Origin: Candidatus Hodarchaeum mangrovi
Lineage (GTDB): Archaea; Asgardarchaeota; Heimdallarchaeia; Hodarchaeales; Hodarchaeaceae
Direction of reading: 5' to 3'
DNA length: 64,000 nt
Assembly (NCBI GenBank): GCA_016839515.1
Contig: JAEOUE010000254.1
Location: forward strand, 1 to 64,000
The position numbers and the translations under genes were made by a program. The notes under the pieces are model-generated. The model did no database searches, had not been told where the DNA came from, and was given only the letters and a program-made list of their open reading frames with translations. Of this stretch, positions 20,602 through 30,745 are shown piece after piece (positions within the stretch are counted from its first letter, which is position 1; every line of letters begins with the position of its first letter).

Positions 20602-22445
20602 CTTGTTTCAACCACTGGTAGACGAATTAGAAACGTTGCACCTTGATCTAATCCCTCACTACTTACTTTTAATTCTCCCTGATGTTCCGTTATTATGATA
20701 CGAGACAGATATAATCCTATTCCAGTCCCAGTGATTTTTTTTGAATATTTCGATGGAAATGTTACGAATGGTTCAAAAATAGTTTCTAGCTGATCAGGAG
20801 CTATTCCTGCACCGTTATCATTAATAGAAATTTCCACCGAATCTTTATATTTATAGCACTTAAATTTAATTTCTCTTTTCTTCTCATCAGTGTGATTGAT
20901 AGCATTTTCTATAAGATTATTCAAAACTTGAGTAATTCTGTCCTGATCAATCTTTACGAAAATTGGAAAGGTTTCATCACAGGTATAGATAAATTGAGGT
21001 CCTAAAATGTCTTGATGTGGTCTTATAGCTTCTTCAAGGTATTCCTTGATACTTATGATTTCGAAGTTAAGAGTAAAAATTCCACGTTCAATTTTGGTTA
21101 ATTCACTTACTCCTGAGACTAATCTATTCAATCTCTCAATATTCTTTTGAATTATCTGAAAGCTTTTAGATCTTTCTTCTTCTGAGAGGGTAAATAAGCG
21201 CTTTCCTAAGAGATCGATATATCCTTTAATAATAGAGAGAGGTGTACGAAGTTCATGACTAGCTAAACTAATGAACTCAGCTCTCCGCTGTTCTAAATCT
21301 CTTCGTGCTTCTTCAGTACGTTTTTCAGCAGTAATATCGCTTATTACTCCAAAAGATCCAATAATTCGATTTTCTGAATCCAATAAAGAAGAAGCTGCAA
21401 CACGTGTAATCACCTCATCGCCGTTTTTATGGACAAACACAAGTTCATAAGCACCAGCAGACTTTTCGTGACGTTCTTTATTTACTCTAACAAATGTACT
21501 AATTGAATCTTGAGAAATAAAGTTGATTACGTTTATACCAATCATTTCATCTTGGGAGTAACCCAACATTTTCTCTATTGCAGGATTGACATAAATTGTG
21601 ATGTTATTAATATCAGTAAGCCAGATTCCCTCACTCATTTTAGTAATTAGTTTACGGTAACGCTCCTCACTCTCGACTAATTTATTTTCTGCAAGAATTC
21701 GCTCTGAAACATCAGATAATGTCACAACAAGATGATTAGGTTCAGTTTGAAACGCATTTACTTCAAAAACTCCTTTAATTCTTTCGTCTTTATAGGTGAT
21801 AATTTGATTTCGCCATGGTTTTCCATTTGCTGCCACTTTTAGAAAAGCATCATGAGCTTCTTCGCTAATTTTGGGGAACAGATCTTCAATACCTTTTCCA
21901 ATATAGAGATCTGTTTCTATTCTTAAAATATTATCAGCGGCTAAATTTGCTCCAGTGAAGATTAAAGTTTTATCATCTGGTAATAATTCGAATAATAACA
22001 TTCCTAAAGGTGAGGAGGCCCAGATATTCCGGTACCGTTCTTCTGAAAGAAATAATTCAGCTTCTGCTCTCTTTTTAGCTGTTATATCTCGACTCACTCC
22101 ACGGTACCCTTCAAATTTATCCTCATGAAGTATAGGTACTGCACTTGTTTCTAATACAATTTTATCTCCATGCTTATGATTAAAATCAGCTTCAAGATTA
22201 TCAATAGGTTGAGTTAATGATATATGTTTGTCAATCCTATCCATAATTGCTTTCATATTATCATGCATTAAAAAAAAACTGAATTGTTGGCCTACAATTT
22301 CTTCAGGGAGATATCCAAGGATTTTTTCTACTTGAGGACTTGAATAAGTAAATTCCCCAATTTTATTAATTTCCCAGACCCAGTCATTGATTGTTTCAAC
22401 TAATGATCGAAATCTTTCCTCAATATTTTTAGTTGTTTTAGTCAT
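20598..22445 (-). CDS. Soluble multi-PAS sensor histidine kinase
   Basis: Three PAS-like segments (EERFRSLVETINDWVWEINKIGEFTYSSPQVEKILGY; EERYRNIWASSPLGMLLF; EERYRKLITKMSEGIWLTDINNITIYVNPAIEKMLGY), H-box ISLASHELRTPLSIIKGYIDLLG, N/G boxes NLIENAINH, DNGAGIAPDQ, GTGIGLYLSR. Confidence 0.95.
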   Translation of the reverse strand: MTKTTKNIEERFRSLVETINDWVWEINKIGEFTYSSPQVEKILGYLPEEIVGQQFSFFLMHDNMKAIMDRIDKHISLTQPIDNLEADFNHKHGDKIVLETSAVPILHEDKFEGYRGVSRDITAKKRAEAELFLSEERYRNIWASSPLGMLLFELLPDDKTLIFTGANLAADNILRIETDLYIGKGIEDLFPKISEEAHDAFLKVAANGKPWRNQIITYKDERIKGVFEVNAFQTEPNHLVVTLSDVSERILAENKLVESEERYRKLITKMSEGIWLTDINNITIYVNPAIEKMLGYSQDEMIGINVINFISQDSISTFVRVNKERHEKSAGAYELVFVHKNGDEVITRVAASSLLDSENRIIGSFGVISDITAEKRTEEARRDLEQRRAEFISLASHELRTPLSIIKGYIDLLGKRLFTLSEEERSKSFQIIQKNIERLNRLVSGVSELTKIERGIFTLNFEIISIKEYLEEAIRPHQDILGPQFIYTCDETFPIFVKIDQDRITQVLNNLIENAINHTDEKKREIKFKCYKYKDSVEISINDNGAGIAPDQLETIFEPFVTFPSKYSKKITGTGIGLYLSRIIITEHQGELKVSSEGLDQGATFLIRLPVVETS

Positions 22446-22716
22446 AAAAATACGGTATCCTATACATATTTTCCCTGGGAATCATCTAGTATAAATTAAA
22501 TTCTCCTAGTCTTATTTCTTTTTCATCATTAATTATCATTTTCTTTGATAATTATATTTATTTACATTTTGATCTCTTATCAAAGCTATCATCGAATTAT
22601 TCATTATAATAATTCTTGCAATATACTTTTGATTGACCCTAGAATATTCTTTGTGATGATTCTAAAAAATCCAATCAATTTTCAGGAGATCAACCTTTCA
22701 AAATGATAATCAAGTG

Positions 22717-23985
22717 TTATTTTGAAATTATTTCAAGTAGAGCTTCAATTCGAGTCATTGCTTGTTCCTCAGAGAAACTCCTTGCATCACACATATCTCC
22801 TTCAATTAAAGTCCCTGGTATCCCTGTTAATTCAGTAACCTCTCTTTTAGTTACTGGTTGACCAAGTGAATATCGCTTACATGATCTCATACTATGATAA
22901 AGTATCCCATCACAGGAATAATCTTTAGCAAGTGAACTGATAAGATCAATTTTATGCTGAAGGGTTTTATTTAAGTATATATTTGAATACATAATCGCCA
23001 CATCTTTCAATAATTCACCAGTCTCTTGAAATTCCATAGACCATGCATGTGTATAAGTATCCACTGGGAATACTACTCCTTTCTCAGCTAAAGTATTAAA
23101 AAAATCATATAAATTAAACCAGATAGGGATATTATCGAATAAGAGTCTATATCGCTCCTCCACAGTGATAGCACCGAGATTCTGATTAATTCGATCTTTA
23201 ATTTCTTCCAATGCATTCTCGTACAAGGCTATAATCTCAAATGTTCCTCTTTGAGACACTATGGGAGCCATAAGAAGAAAACGATCGGCACAATTTAAAG
23301 GACTAGGTTTTTTCTTCCCTTGAACAAGAATTTCACTCCATAGCTCGATTCCTCTTTTAGAATTTTGCATAACTTCAGTAAGCTTTTCTTCATCGAATTT
23401 TTTATTAACCTGATTCTCTATAAACTTCATATATTCATCTAATTGAACCATAATATATTCTAAATAGTGTGAGGGAATTTCATCACTATTTAGTGGAGGG
23501 GTGTCAAATAAAAAAAGTGGAACATTAAAAATACGTGATAGTTCTTGATACCATTTTAAAACAGTGCCACAAATATTATTCCCAGCAACTAAAAAGTCTG
23601 GTTTTGCTAATCCACCTGTTCCATCTATTTCATGAAGAGGTGTAGGAGGAAGTGTAGAAAAAATGCTACCAAATGATGTTCTAGCATAAGCACAAAGATC
23701 AGCTGAAAAACCATGTTTTTCTGCAACTTGACATAATCGAGTTGAATCCTTAGCTGCTCCTGCTATCGCTCCATACTGTTCAGGATATAAAGGTAGGATA
23801 TCCATAGCATAGAGAAATTCAACTGGTGCTCCTGAGGTAATCCAAGCAATTTTTTTTATTTCATAAGGGTTTTTTGACTGTAAATAATAAAGCGCTTGAT
23901 TATTCTTAACTTCTTGTAAACAATTTAATCGACGATACACAGGTTCTTTTTCTGGCATTAAATACACCTTAAGATAATAATTCAA
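22717..23985 (-). CDS. 2-hydroxyacyl-CoA dehydratase/benzoyl-CoA reductase family subunit
   Basis: KKIAWITSGAPVEFLYAMDILPLYPEQYGA, LCAYARTSFGS, DGILYHSMRSCKRYSLGQ, PGTLIEGDMCDARSFSEEQAMTRIEALLE. Confidence 0.9.
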   Translation of the reverse strand: MNYYLKVYLMPEKEPVYRRLNCLQEVKNNQALYYLQSKNPYEIKKIAWITSGAPVEFLYAMDILPLYPEQYGAIAGAAKDSTRLCQVAEKHGFSADLCAYARTSFGSIFSTLPPTPLHEIDGTGGLAKPDFLVAGNNICGTVLKWYQELSRIFNVPLFLFDTPPLNSDEIPSHYLEYIMVQLDEYMKFIENQVNKKFDEEKLTEVMQNSKRGIELWSEILVQGKKKPSPLNCADRFLLMAPIVSQRGTFEIIALYENALEEIKDRINQNLGAITVEERYRLLFDNIPIWFNLYDFFNTLAEKGVVFPVDTYTHAWSMEFQETGELLKDVAIMYSNIYLNKTLQHKIDLISSLAKDYSCDGILYHSMRSCKRYSLGQPVTKREVTELTGIPGTLIEGDMCDARSFSEEQAMTRIEALLEIISK

Positions 23986-25087
23986 GAAAAGCAGCTAATC
24001 TAGTGTGAATCTGTTCACGATTTGAAAGATCTGGAGTGGTTTCAATTATTAAAGAAGGAATTTCTATCTCTCTAAGCTTATTTTGGAGATGTACAAATTC
24101 AAAAGCTTCTGGATCACACCATTTTGTATTTAGAAGAATCACTCCATCAATCTGATTGTCTTTAATTAATTTCTTCAGATACTCCATTCTTTTATGCATG
24201 TCTAATGCTGTTGGATCAGGAATTCTTTCCATATATGCTTGAGTTAATCCTTCTAAGAATTTTCCAGTAGGAACAACAAAATTGAAGTTTCTGGTCCCAA
24301 AACTAAGATCATCTGCTACAATATGATTGAAACCTTGAATTTTCCAAATATCAAAATTATCAACTCCCATTCCTCCAGTAACTAATAATCGTGGAGATTT
24401 GGGAATTTTTGATGAATCTATGTCTCTCAAGCTCTGTAGATATTCTTCTAAAAGACTTAAAACTTCTTCAATTGGTAAAATATCACCTAAATAAAGTAAT
24501 TTTGCCATATCAAGATACAAAATTTCTCTTTGTGAAACTAATGATGCCAGTTTTTGAAAATATACCCTTCTTTGGTTATATAACTTTATACTTTCAACTA
24601 GCTTGAGCTCATGTTGTGAATCTACAAATTTTGAATGTAGTGAATTGATTAGATTTTCAAATTCAGTTTGAAGGTAACTTCTAGCTGCCTTAGTAGATGT
24701 TAAAACTGGAAAGGTTAGATTATATATCCATTGTTTTGGAAAAACTTTTCTCCAGAGATCTGAAACGTTCTGTAATGAATCGCACGTACCTGCTGAGAAA
24801 ATAATACCATCTAATGTCCTAAAACCACCATTTAATGCTAGATCCATAATTTGACGAAGCCAAGAACATCCAAAAGCTTGTATATATTGCTCTGATGCAC
24901 CAGTCTTTGTGATTCCCATTGACACAATTCTTATAGGATGTAACCCTAAAGCATGGATTATTTCTACTGGAACACGGTTAGTAAAATAACCAATGAGTTT
25001 TTTTCCATCAGTCTCTAATCTTTCCAAAGCTTCTGTATAATTATTATAAAGGATGGAATGTTTTTCTCCATTTATCATTTGTATCAC
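23969..25087 (-). CDS. 2-hydroxyacyl-CoA dehydratase family subunit (second subunit)
   Basis: GKKLIGYFTNRVPVEIIHALGLHPIRI, GIIFSAGTCDSLQNVSDLWRK, RLLVTGGMGVDN, DGVILLNTKWCDPEAFEFVHLQNKLREIEIPSLIIETTPDLSNREQIHTRLAAFLE. Confidence 0.87.
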   Translation of the reverse strand: MIQMINGEKHSILYNNYTEALERLETDGKKLIGYFTNRVPVEIIHALGLHPIRIVSMGITKTGASEQYIQAFGCSWLRQIMDLALNGGFRTLDGIIFSAGTCDSLQNVSDLWRKVFPKQWIYNLTFPVLTSTKAARSYLQTEFENLINSLHSKFVDSQHELKLVESIKLYNQRRVYFQKLASLVSQREILYLDMAKLLYLGDILPIEEVLSLLEEYLQSLRDIDSSKIPKSPRLLVTGGMGVDNFDIWKIQGFNHIVADDLSFGTRNFNFVVPTGKFLEGLTQAYMERIPDPTALDMHKRMEYLKKLIKDNQIDGVILLNTKWCDPEAFEFVHLQNKLREIEIPSLIIETTPDLSNREQIHTRLAAFLELLS

Positions 25088-25884
25088 TATTTTATCGATA
25101 ATCCACCATCTAATACTAAATATTGACCAGTTATTCCAGCAGAGGCTTCACTTGCTAGATAACAAATTGCTGCTTTAAGATCAGAGGGATTAATAAATCT
25201 TTGAAGAGGGATCGTCTCAAGTAAAGCTTCTCTTACAGGACTTCCTTCGACTGTGAACATCTGAGACATTGAATCAATTCCTTCAAAGAAGCTTGGAACT
25301 ATGCTATTTACTCGAATCTGTGGAGCCCATTCTACTGCTAATTGCCGTGTTAATCCCAATAATGCAGCTTTACTTGCTGTATAACCTATTTGAGGGATTA
25401 TTGCTGTCCCTTGTAACGCGAGAAGAGAACTTATTAAAATGATCTTTCCACCATTTGGATTAGGTTTGATTAATTCACGAGAAAAATCACGAATGATCAA
25501 AAAACTTCCAGTAAGATTGGTATCAATGACCTTAGACCATGTTTGCAGTGTTTGTTCATTTGTTGGTGCAGCCCATGTTACACCCGCGTTACATATCAAA
25601 ATATCCAAATATTTAATAATATTTTTGAGTTCTTTAACAATTTGTTTAACCTGTTCTTCAATACTTATGTCACAAGTAAATCCTTTTATCTTAGCATCGG
25701 GAAACTTCTCTTTCAATCGTTTTTCTTCATCCTCAATTGATCCATGACGCCCTCTTCCACAAAAGAATATTGAACTTACTCCTGCTTCCAATAAACCTTC
25801 ATTAATACTTCTTCCTAGACCTTTAGCACCTCCTGTCACAAAAGCAGTCTTTCCTGATAAACTAAATAAATCTAAAACCTTCAT
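25087..25884 (-). CDS. Short-chain dehydrogenase/reductase
   Basis: GKTAFVTGGAKGLGRSINEGLLEAG, LICNAGVTWA, IGYTASKAALLGLTRQLAVEWAPQIRVNSIVPSFF. Confidence 0.95.
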   Translation of the reverse strand: MKVLDLFSLSGKTAFVTGGAKGLGRSINEGLLEAGVSSIFFCGRGRHGSIEDEEKRLKEKFPDAKIKGFTCDISIEEQVKQIVKELKNIIKYLDILICNAGVTWAAPTNEQTLQTWSKVIDTNLTGSFLIIRDFSRELIKPNPNGGKIILISSLLALQGTAIIPQIGYTASKAALLGLTRQLAVEWAPQIRVNSIVPSFFEGIDSMSQMFTVEGSPVREALLETIPLQRFINPSDLKAAICYLASEASAGITGQYLVLDGGLSIK

Positions 25885-26663
25885 TGACTCATCAATCCTC
25901 CATCGACAGGAATTACCACCCCTGTAATATAGGATGAAGCATTACTTGCTAAAAATACAACGACTCCTTTAAGCTCCCATTGTTCTCCCAATCTACCCAT
26001 AGGATTTTGATTTTCAAGTGTTTTTCTCATGGGGCTTTCCTTGTCTGTAAAATACCGTGACATATAAGAGGGAAACCAAGATGGTGCAATAGCATTCACC
26101 CGAATTCCATTAGAAGCATATTCAATGGCTAGTTGTTTAGTTATTCCAATAACTCCAGCTTTTGATGAATTATATGCTACAACACCATATTCTCCTCCTT
26201 TATAACCAGCAACACTAGATATATTAATAATAGAGCCACCTAATCCACGTGGTAACATAAGACTTGTTATCACTTCACGACACATTAAAAAAGTCCCAGT
26301 CAAGTTAATATCAATGACCATTTTCCATTTTTCCAAGGATAAACTTTCACTAGGATGTCCCCAAGAAACTCCAGCATTATTTACAAGAATATCAATATTT
26401 ATTGACATTTCAGTTAGGGATTTTACTAATTTTTGTACATTTTCTTCATTACTTACATCGCAATTTAAAGCAATAACCTCAGGTCCTATTTGGGCAAGCT
26501 TGTTTGAAGCAGCTTCTAAAGACCCATGACGACCTCTTCCACAAATTATTACTTTAGCTCCTGCTTCCAATAAACCTTCAGCCATTGAATATCCTATCCC
26601 AGAGGCACCCCCAGTCACTAATCCAGTTTTATCGTTCAAAGAAAACAGTTGAGATATATTCAT
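25881..26663 (-). CDS. Short-chain dehydrogenase/reductase
   Basis: DKTGLVTGGASGIGYSMAEGLLEAGAKVIICGRG, LVNNAGVSWG, VAYNSSKAGVIGITKQLAIEYASNGIRVNAIAPSWF. Confidence 0.95.
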   Translation of the reverse strand: MNISQLFSLNDKTGLVTGGASGIGYSMAEGLLEAGAKVIICGRGRHGSLEAASNKLAQIGPEVIALNCDVSNEENVQKLVKSLTEMSINIDILVNNAGVSWGHPSESLSLEKWKMVIDINLTGTFLMCREVITSLMLPRGLGGSIINISSVAGYKGGEYGVVAYNSSKAGVIGITKQLAIEYASNGIRVNAIAPSWFPSYMSRYFTDKESPMRKTLENQNPMGRLGEQWELKGVVVFLASNASSYITGVVIPVDGGLMSQ

Positions 26664-26799
26664 GAATTATCTTCTTCCTTATCAGATAGCAAATAATTAT
26701 TACAAGAGATTTTAAATCACTTATGGACAGTTGAATTTTATACTAAATAATAGTCTTATTTGAATTAGAGAGAATTTATTCAATTCCTCTATACATGTT

Positions 26800-27897
26800 T
26801 TATCTGTAAGGTTTTTGAAAATTTAATAAAAGTTTACCCCAGATTCTCATTACTCTTTCATCCCTATTTAAATCTGTTAGCGTTTCATCATCCCCTACAA
26901 ACGTATCTAGTAGCATAGCAGCACTCAAAGTGTTTAGTCGTGATTCATGATACTGAAGAAGCTCTTCTATTAAGAGTTTTTTTATTCCAGGAGACATATC
27001 TTTTAATATAGCAAATGGGGTCGAAAGAAATTTACGCTGAAAATCTTTGACAAGAAGTAAATCTGAAGTAAACCCAGTATCAATAGCCATAAAGTAATTT
27101 TTTCCAAAAATAAATCGCAATTTATGAATATAGGTCGTACCAAATGAAATATATTTGGGCTTTGAATCAAATAATGACTGAATGAATCCAACAATCGCGG
27201 AGAAAAATCCAGCCCAAATACCCTGATTTGTCAAGTTATAAGAAAAAGGAATTTCAAAACCATCAAGATTCGCAATTATTGCCCATCCCTGTGTCTGAAT
27301 TAGGCTAGTGCGTTCTGCATGCTTTCTTAGATAATAATGAAGAAGTAATAATTCCTGAAAAGATAAAATACTAAAATTACTACCCGCAATACCAACTATA
27401 TTGTCTAAAAGATTGTTATCTAGATATCTCTCATTAATATCAAGAATAATGTCTCTAAAGTGTTGTTCTATTGCCTCTTTGGTTTCTTTATCAGCATCAG
27501 TTACTAGATTGCTATATAAAATGGAAGCCTGACCAACCATCACAGCTCTCATAATTTGTTTGATATCTTCAGGGAGGCCTCCTTCAGCATCAATCAATAA
27601 TAATGTAACTGCGGGATCTGATATAATTAGAAAAAATTTTTCTTCCAAGGAGACAATGAAGATTTCAGAGGATTTTAATCCTGAATGAGCTGGTCGGTCA
27701 AAATTAATTGATGCAATACCTTCAGTTCCAAAAAGTTCTTTTCCTAATTTTCCCAATCCCATCAAAAAATTTGAAACGACCTCTAAAAACTCATGACTAG
27801 GATTTCCATAAGACCATTTTACTTCTGTTCCTTCAATAAATAAAGCCCAGTGTTCTTGAACCCTCGCAGTTACTCTTTGCATTTCCTCACAGCTCAT
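26800..27897 (-). CDS. Protein with two longin/roadblock-like domains
   Basis: Unit 1 EHWALFIEGTEVKWSYGNPSHEFLEVVSNFLMGLGKLGKELFG...FIVSLEEKFFLIISD; unit 2 QGWAIIANLDGFEIPFSYNLTNQGIWAGFFSAIVGFIQSLFD...LRFIFGKNYFMAIDTG. Confidence 0.6.
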   Translation of the reverse strand: MSCEEMQRVTARVQEHWALFIEGTEVKWSYGNPSHEFLEVVSNFLMGLGKLGKELFGTEGIASINFDRPAHSGLKSSEIFIVSLEEKFFLIISDPAVTLLLIDAEGGLPEDIKQIMRAVMVGQASILYSNLVTDADKETKEAIEQHFRDIILDINERYLDNNLLDNIVGIAGSNFSILSFQELLLLHYYLRKHAERTSLIQTQGWAIIANLDGFEIPFSYNLTNQGIWAGFFSAIVGFIQSLFDSKPKYISFGTTYIHKLRFIFGKNYFMAIDTGFTSDLLLVKDFQRKFLSTPFAILKDMSPGIKKLLIEELLQYHESRLNTLSAAMLLDTFVGDDETLTDLNRDERVMRIWGKLLLNFQKPYR

Positions 27898-28148
27898 TGT
27901 TCTTTCTTAATTCATTTATTTTTTTTGAAAGCGTGTCTAATTTGAAAGATATTGAAATTAACATTTCTTAAATTAACTCGAAACCTTTTCGTATTAAATA
28001 ATTTCAGGAAATTTAGAATGACTTCTTCCCTTTAAAATTTATACATATTAACTAAAGAAAATATAAAGTAAATATAGGAGTTGATGCAAGTTATTACTAT
28101 TAAAAGCTTTTTGACAAACTAAAAAAGGGGGACAGATAGAAGATCTCC

Positions 28149-29576
28149 TTAAAAAGATGGTTGAGGAATCTTTCTACGAGCACCTCTTTTCTCAAGATCT
28201 ACGATCACTTGACTAAATTCTCCTTTAAGTTCAGCTGGAAGTCGAGAAGGATGTTTAAATCCTGATTCACGATCTAAAGCATATGCGTATAAGAAAGTTT
28301 TGAAAGCAGTTCCCATAGGATAAGTTACAATAGACATAGGAATTGTTGAAAATATAATAGCAACTATTCCGATAACAAATGCACCTTCTACTGTGGAAAA
28401 GACTAAATATCCTACATAGGCTCCAGTGGCGCCCCATAACACAAAATTAATGATGTTAAAAAAGAACATTGCTAATCCAAAACCTGTTTCGCCAACCATG
28501 AGATCCAACCAATTATTCCAAACAATTTTAGCTGAATCGCGAATTGAATCTCTTACACCCTTCTTTTTAACTACAATTGCAGGTAGTGTGAAGTAAGTAA
28601 AGAATCTATATAGACCTATAATTATACTTACTATTACTGATGTAATTAGAAATAAAAAGACTGTAAATATCTGTTCATTCCGTCTTTTTCCTGTAGTAGT
28701 AGCTGATCGCCGTGCTCCACGTCCAAGGACTCTCGTAATCATTTCTAAAGTTGCCCTGATGATACCAAACCAAAGTAAAGGAGATAAAACCTGTCGTACA
28801 TCATTCCATGCAGTTTTTAAACTGGGATCTTCTTTTCGATACCAATCAAATGCGTAAGAAACAATAAATCCACCAATGATATAATATAACCCAAAATAAA
28901 CTATTAAATAAATATATTCAATAAAAAGACCTACAAATGAACCTAATTCAGATAATTCTACTGATCCCTCAGTAAATACTCCCCAACTATCATATATTTC
29001 TAGAAAACTGAAACCCATAATCATCCCAGCAAATATTGTAAAGAGAGCGACTATAATAGGAGCAATCAACAATGCTTTTTCTTCAAGAACTAAGCGAGCA
29101 GCAAACTCAACAAATTTTCCAGCTCTTCGCAATCTACGTTGGTTCCATATAGCAAATAATAAAAGGAGAACCCCAAAAATGAGAACTACATAACCAACAA
29201 GAGCAATGGGAGCTAATAAAGAAATAATTATTCCAATCCATATCATTACCCCAGGAATTAGAAATGACATGAATAATACAACAGGAGTAGCTAAATGACG
29301 CATTAATTGTAGTATAATCCATCCTAAAATAAGACACAATACAAAAAAAATCACTAATGCCAATAGTAGGTATGGTATACCTTGTGAAAGAAAAGGAATA
29401 ATAGTTCCTAGTACTATTAAGATTGAATCAAATTCTGCAGGATATTTAATGATTATAAGATCATAAATGGAATAGATTCCAAATCCATAAAGAACTAGTA
29501 CCAAAAGCAGAAATAAAAATAGAGAAAACTTTCCATGATTTGCAGTTTTAGTTTTTGACATAATTTTGAACCTCAT
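28149..29576 (-). CDS. Multi-pass integral membrane protein, uncharacterised (possibly DUF6159-like)
   Basis: Multiple hydrophobic helices; FAWDVR-like SYAFDWYRKEDPSLKTAWNDVRQVLSPLLWFGIIRATLEMI; VVKKKGVRDSIRDSAKIVWNNW. Confidence 0.6.
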   Translation of the reverse strand: MRFKIMSKTKTANHGKFSLFLFLLLVLVLYGFGIYSIYDLIIIKYPAEFDSILIVLGTIIPFLSQGIPYLLLALVIFFVLCLILGWIILQLMRHLATPVVLFMSFLIPGVMIWIGIIISLLAPIALVGYVVLIFGVLLLLFAIWNQRRLRRAGKFVEFAARLVLEEKALLIAPIIVALFTIFAGMIMGFSFLEIYDSWGVFTEGSVELSELGSFVGLFIEYIYLIVYFGLYYIIGGFIVSYAFDWYRKEDPSLKTAWNDVRQVLSPLLWFGIIRATLEMITRVLGRGARRSATTTGKRRNEQIFTVFLFLITSVIVSIIIGLYRFFTYFTLPAIVVKKKGVRDSIRDSAKIVWNNWLDLMVGETGFGLAMFFFNIINFVLWGATGAYVGYLVFSTVEGAFVIGIVAIIFSTIPMSIVTYPMGTAFKTFLYAYALDRESGFKHPSRLPAELKGEFSQVIVDLEKRGARRKIPQPSF

Positions 29577-29703
29577 CCTCTATTATTTATTGGTCTTTTT
29601 ATGTTGTTTCGCATCAAAGAGAATTTAAGCTGTTAAAGGTGAATTTTCATAATAAGCATTTAATCAAATACTCCATCAAATTTTTAATCTGTTGGTTCAT
29701 TCA

Positions 29704-30525
29704 ATGGCTAATACAATTGAAATAATTTTTTTAGGTGCAATGGCCTCTTTAGGAGCTGGCTTAGCAACAACGATTGGAGCTACTCCCGTATTATCTGGTA
29801 GAGAAGTTTCTGATAAGAATCTAGACATCATGCTAGGGTTTGCAGCAGGAGTAATGTTAGCAGCTTCAGCTTTTAGTTTATTAGTTCCTGCTCTGAATAT
29901 GAATCCAGTATTCACAGTATGGGAGCTAGAACCTGTGGTTTTAACAGTTTTAGGATTCTTTATGGGAGCATTTTTCATACATATAATCGATCGTTGGGCT
30001 CCTCATCAACATTTTATCCACGGACCAGATAAATCTGTTGTATCTATTAAAGAAGGATCAAAAAAGATGTCTAAGAGATTAGCAGCAACTTGGTTATTTG
30101 TCATAGCGATTACTATTCATAATTTTCCAGAGGGTTTAGCAGTAGGAGTGGCATTTGGTGCAGAAAATATCTCCACTGGTTTTATAGTAGCATTAGCTAT
30201 TGGATTACAAAATATACCTGAAGGAACCGCAGTAGCTTTACCTCTTCTACGTGAAGGATATTCTAAATTCGATGTTATTAAGATAACATTAGCTACAGGA
30301 TTAGTGGAACCACTTGGAGGTCTCCTAGGTGTAGCTGCTGTTTCTTTTGTTGGTGGTATTTTGGGTTTTGGGATGGCTTTTGCTGCAGGAGCGATGATAT
30401 TTGTTGTTTCAGATGAAATAATACCTGAAAGTCATAGAAAAGGGCATGAACGTGCTGCTACATTTGGGGTTATATTAGGCTTTATCATAATGATGTTTTT
30501 AGACAATTTCATTGTCGGAGCATAA
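29704..30525 (+). CDS. ZIP family metal transporter
   Basis: GFAAGVMLAASAFSLLVPAL, HNFPEGLAVGVAFG, GLQNIPEGTAVALPLLREG; ATG at 29704 preferred over TTG at 29692. Confidence 0.93.
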   Translation: MANTIEIIFLGAMASLGAGLATTIGATPVLSGREVSDKNLDIMLGFAAGVMLAASAFSLLVPALNMNPVFTVWELEPVVLTVLGFFMGAFFIHIIDRWAPHQHFIHGPDKSVVSIKEGSKKMSKRLAATWLFVIAITIHNFPEGLAVGVAFGAENISTGFIVALAIGLQNIPEGTAVALPLLREGYSKFDVIKITLATGLVEPLGGLLGVAAVSFVGGILGFGMAFAAGAMIFVVSDEIIPESHRKGHERAATFGVILGFIIMMFLDNFIVGA

Positions 30526-30745
30526 AACTACCAATAGAAAATAAAATTGATTATTGAATGTTATAGAATAATTCAAAAATAGCATTAGGTGTAAAAAGTC
30601 TAGGATTATTTTTCAACCTCTCTAAATTGATACTTTGTTCTATTATTTCCCAGTGATTTTTTAAATTTATATTTAATTCACTGAGCTTTGTTTTAAGATT
30701 TAGATCTTTCAGTTTCCAACATAATCAAGGAGAATTATCAGCTCG

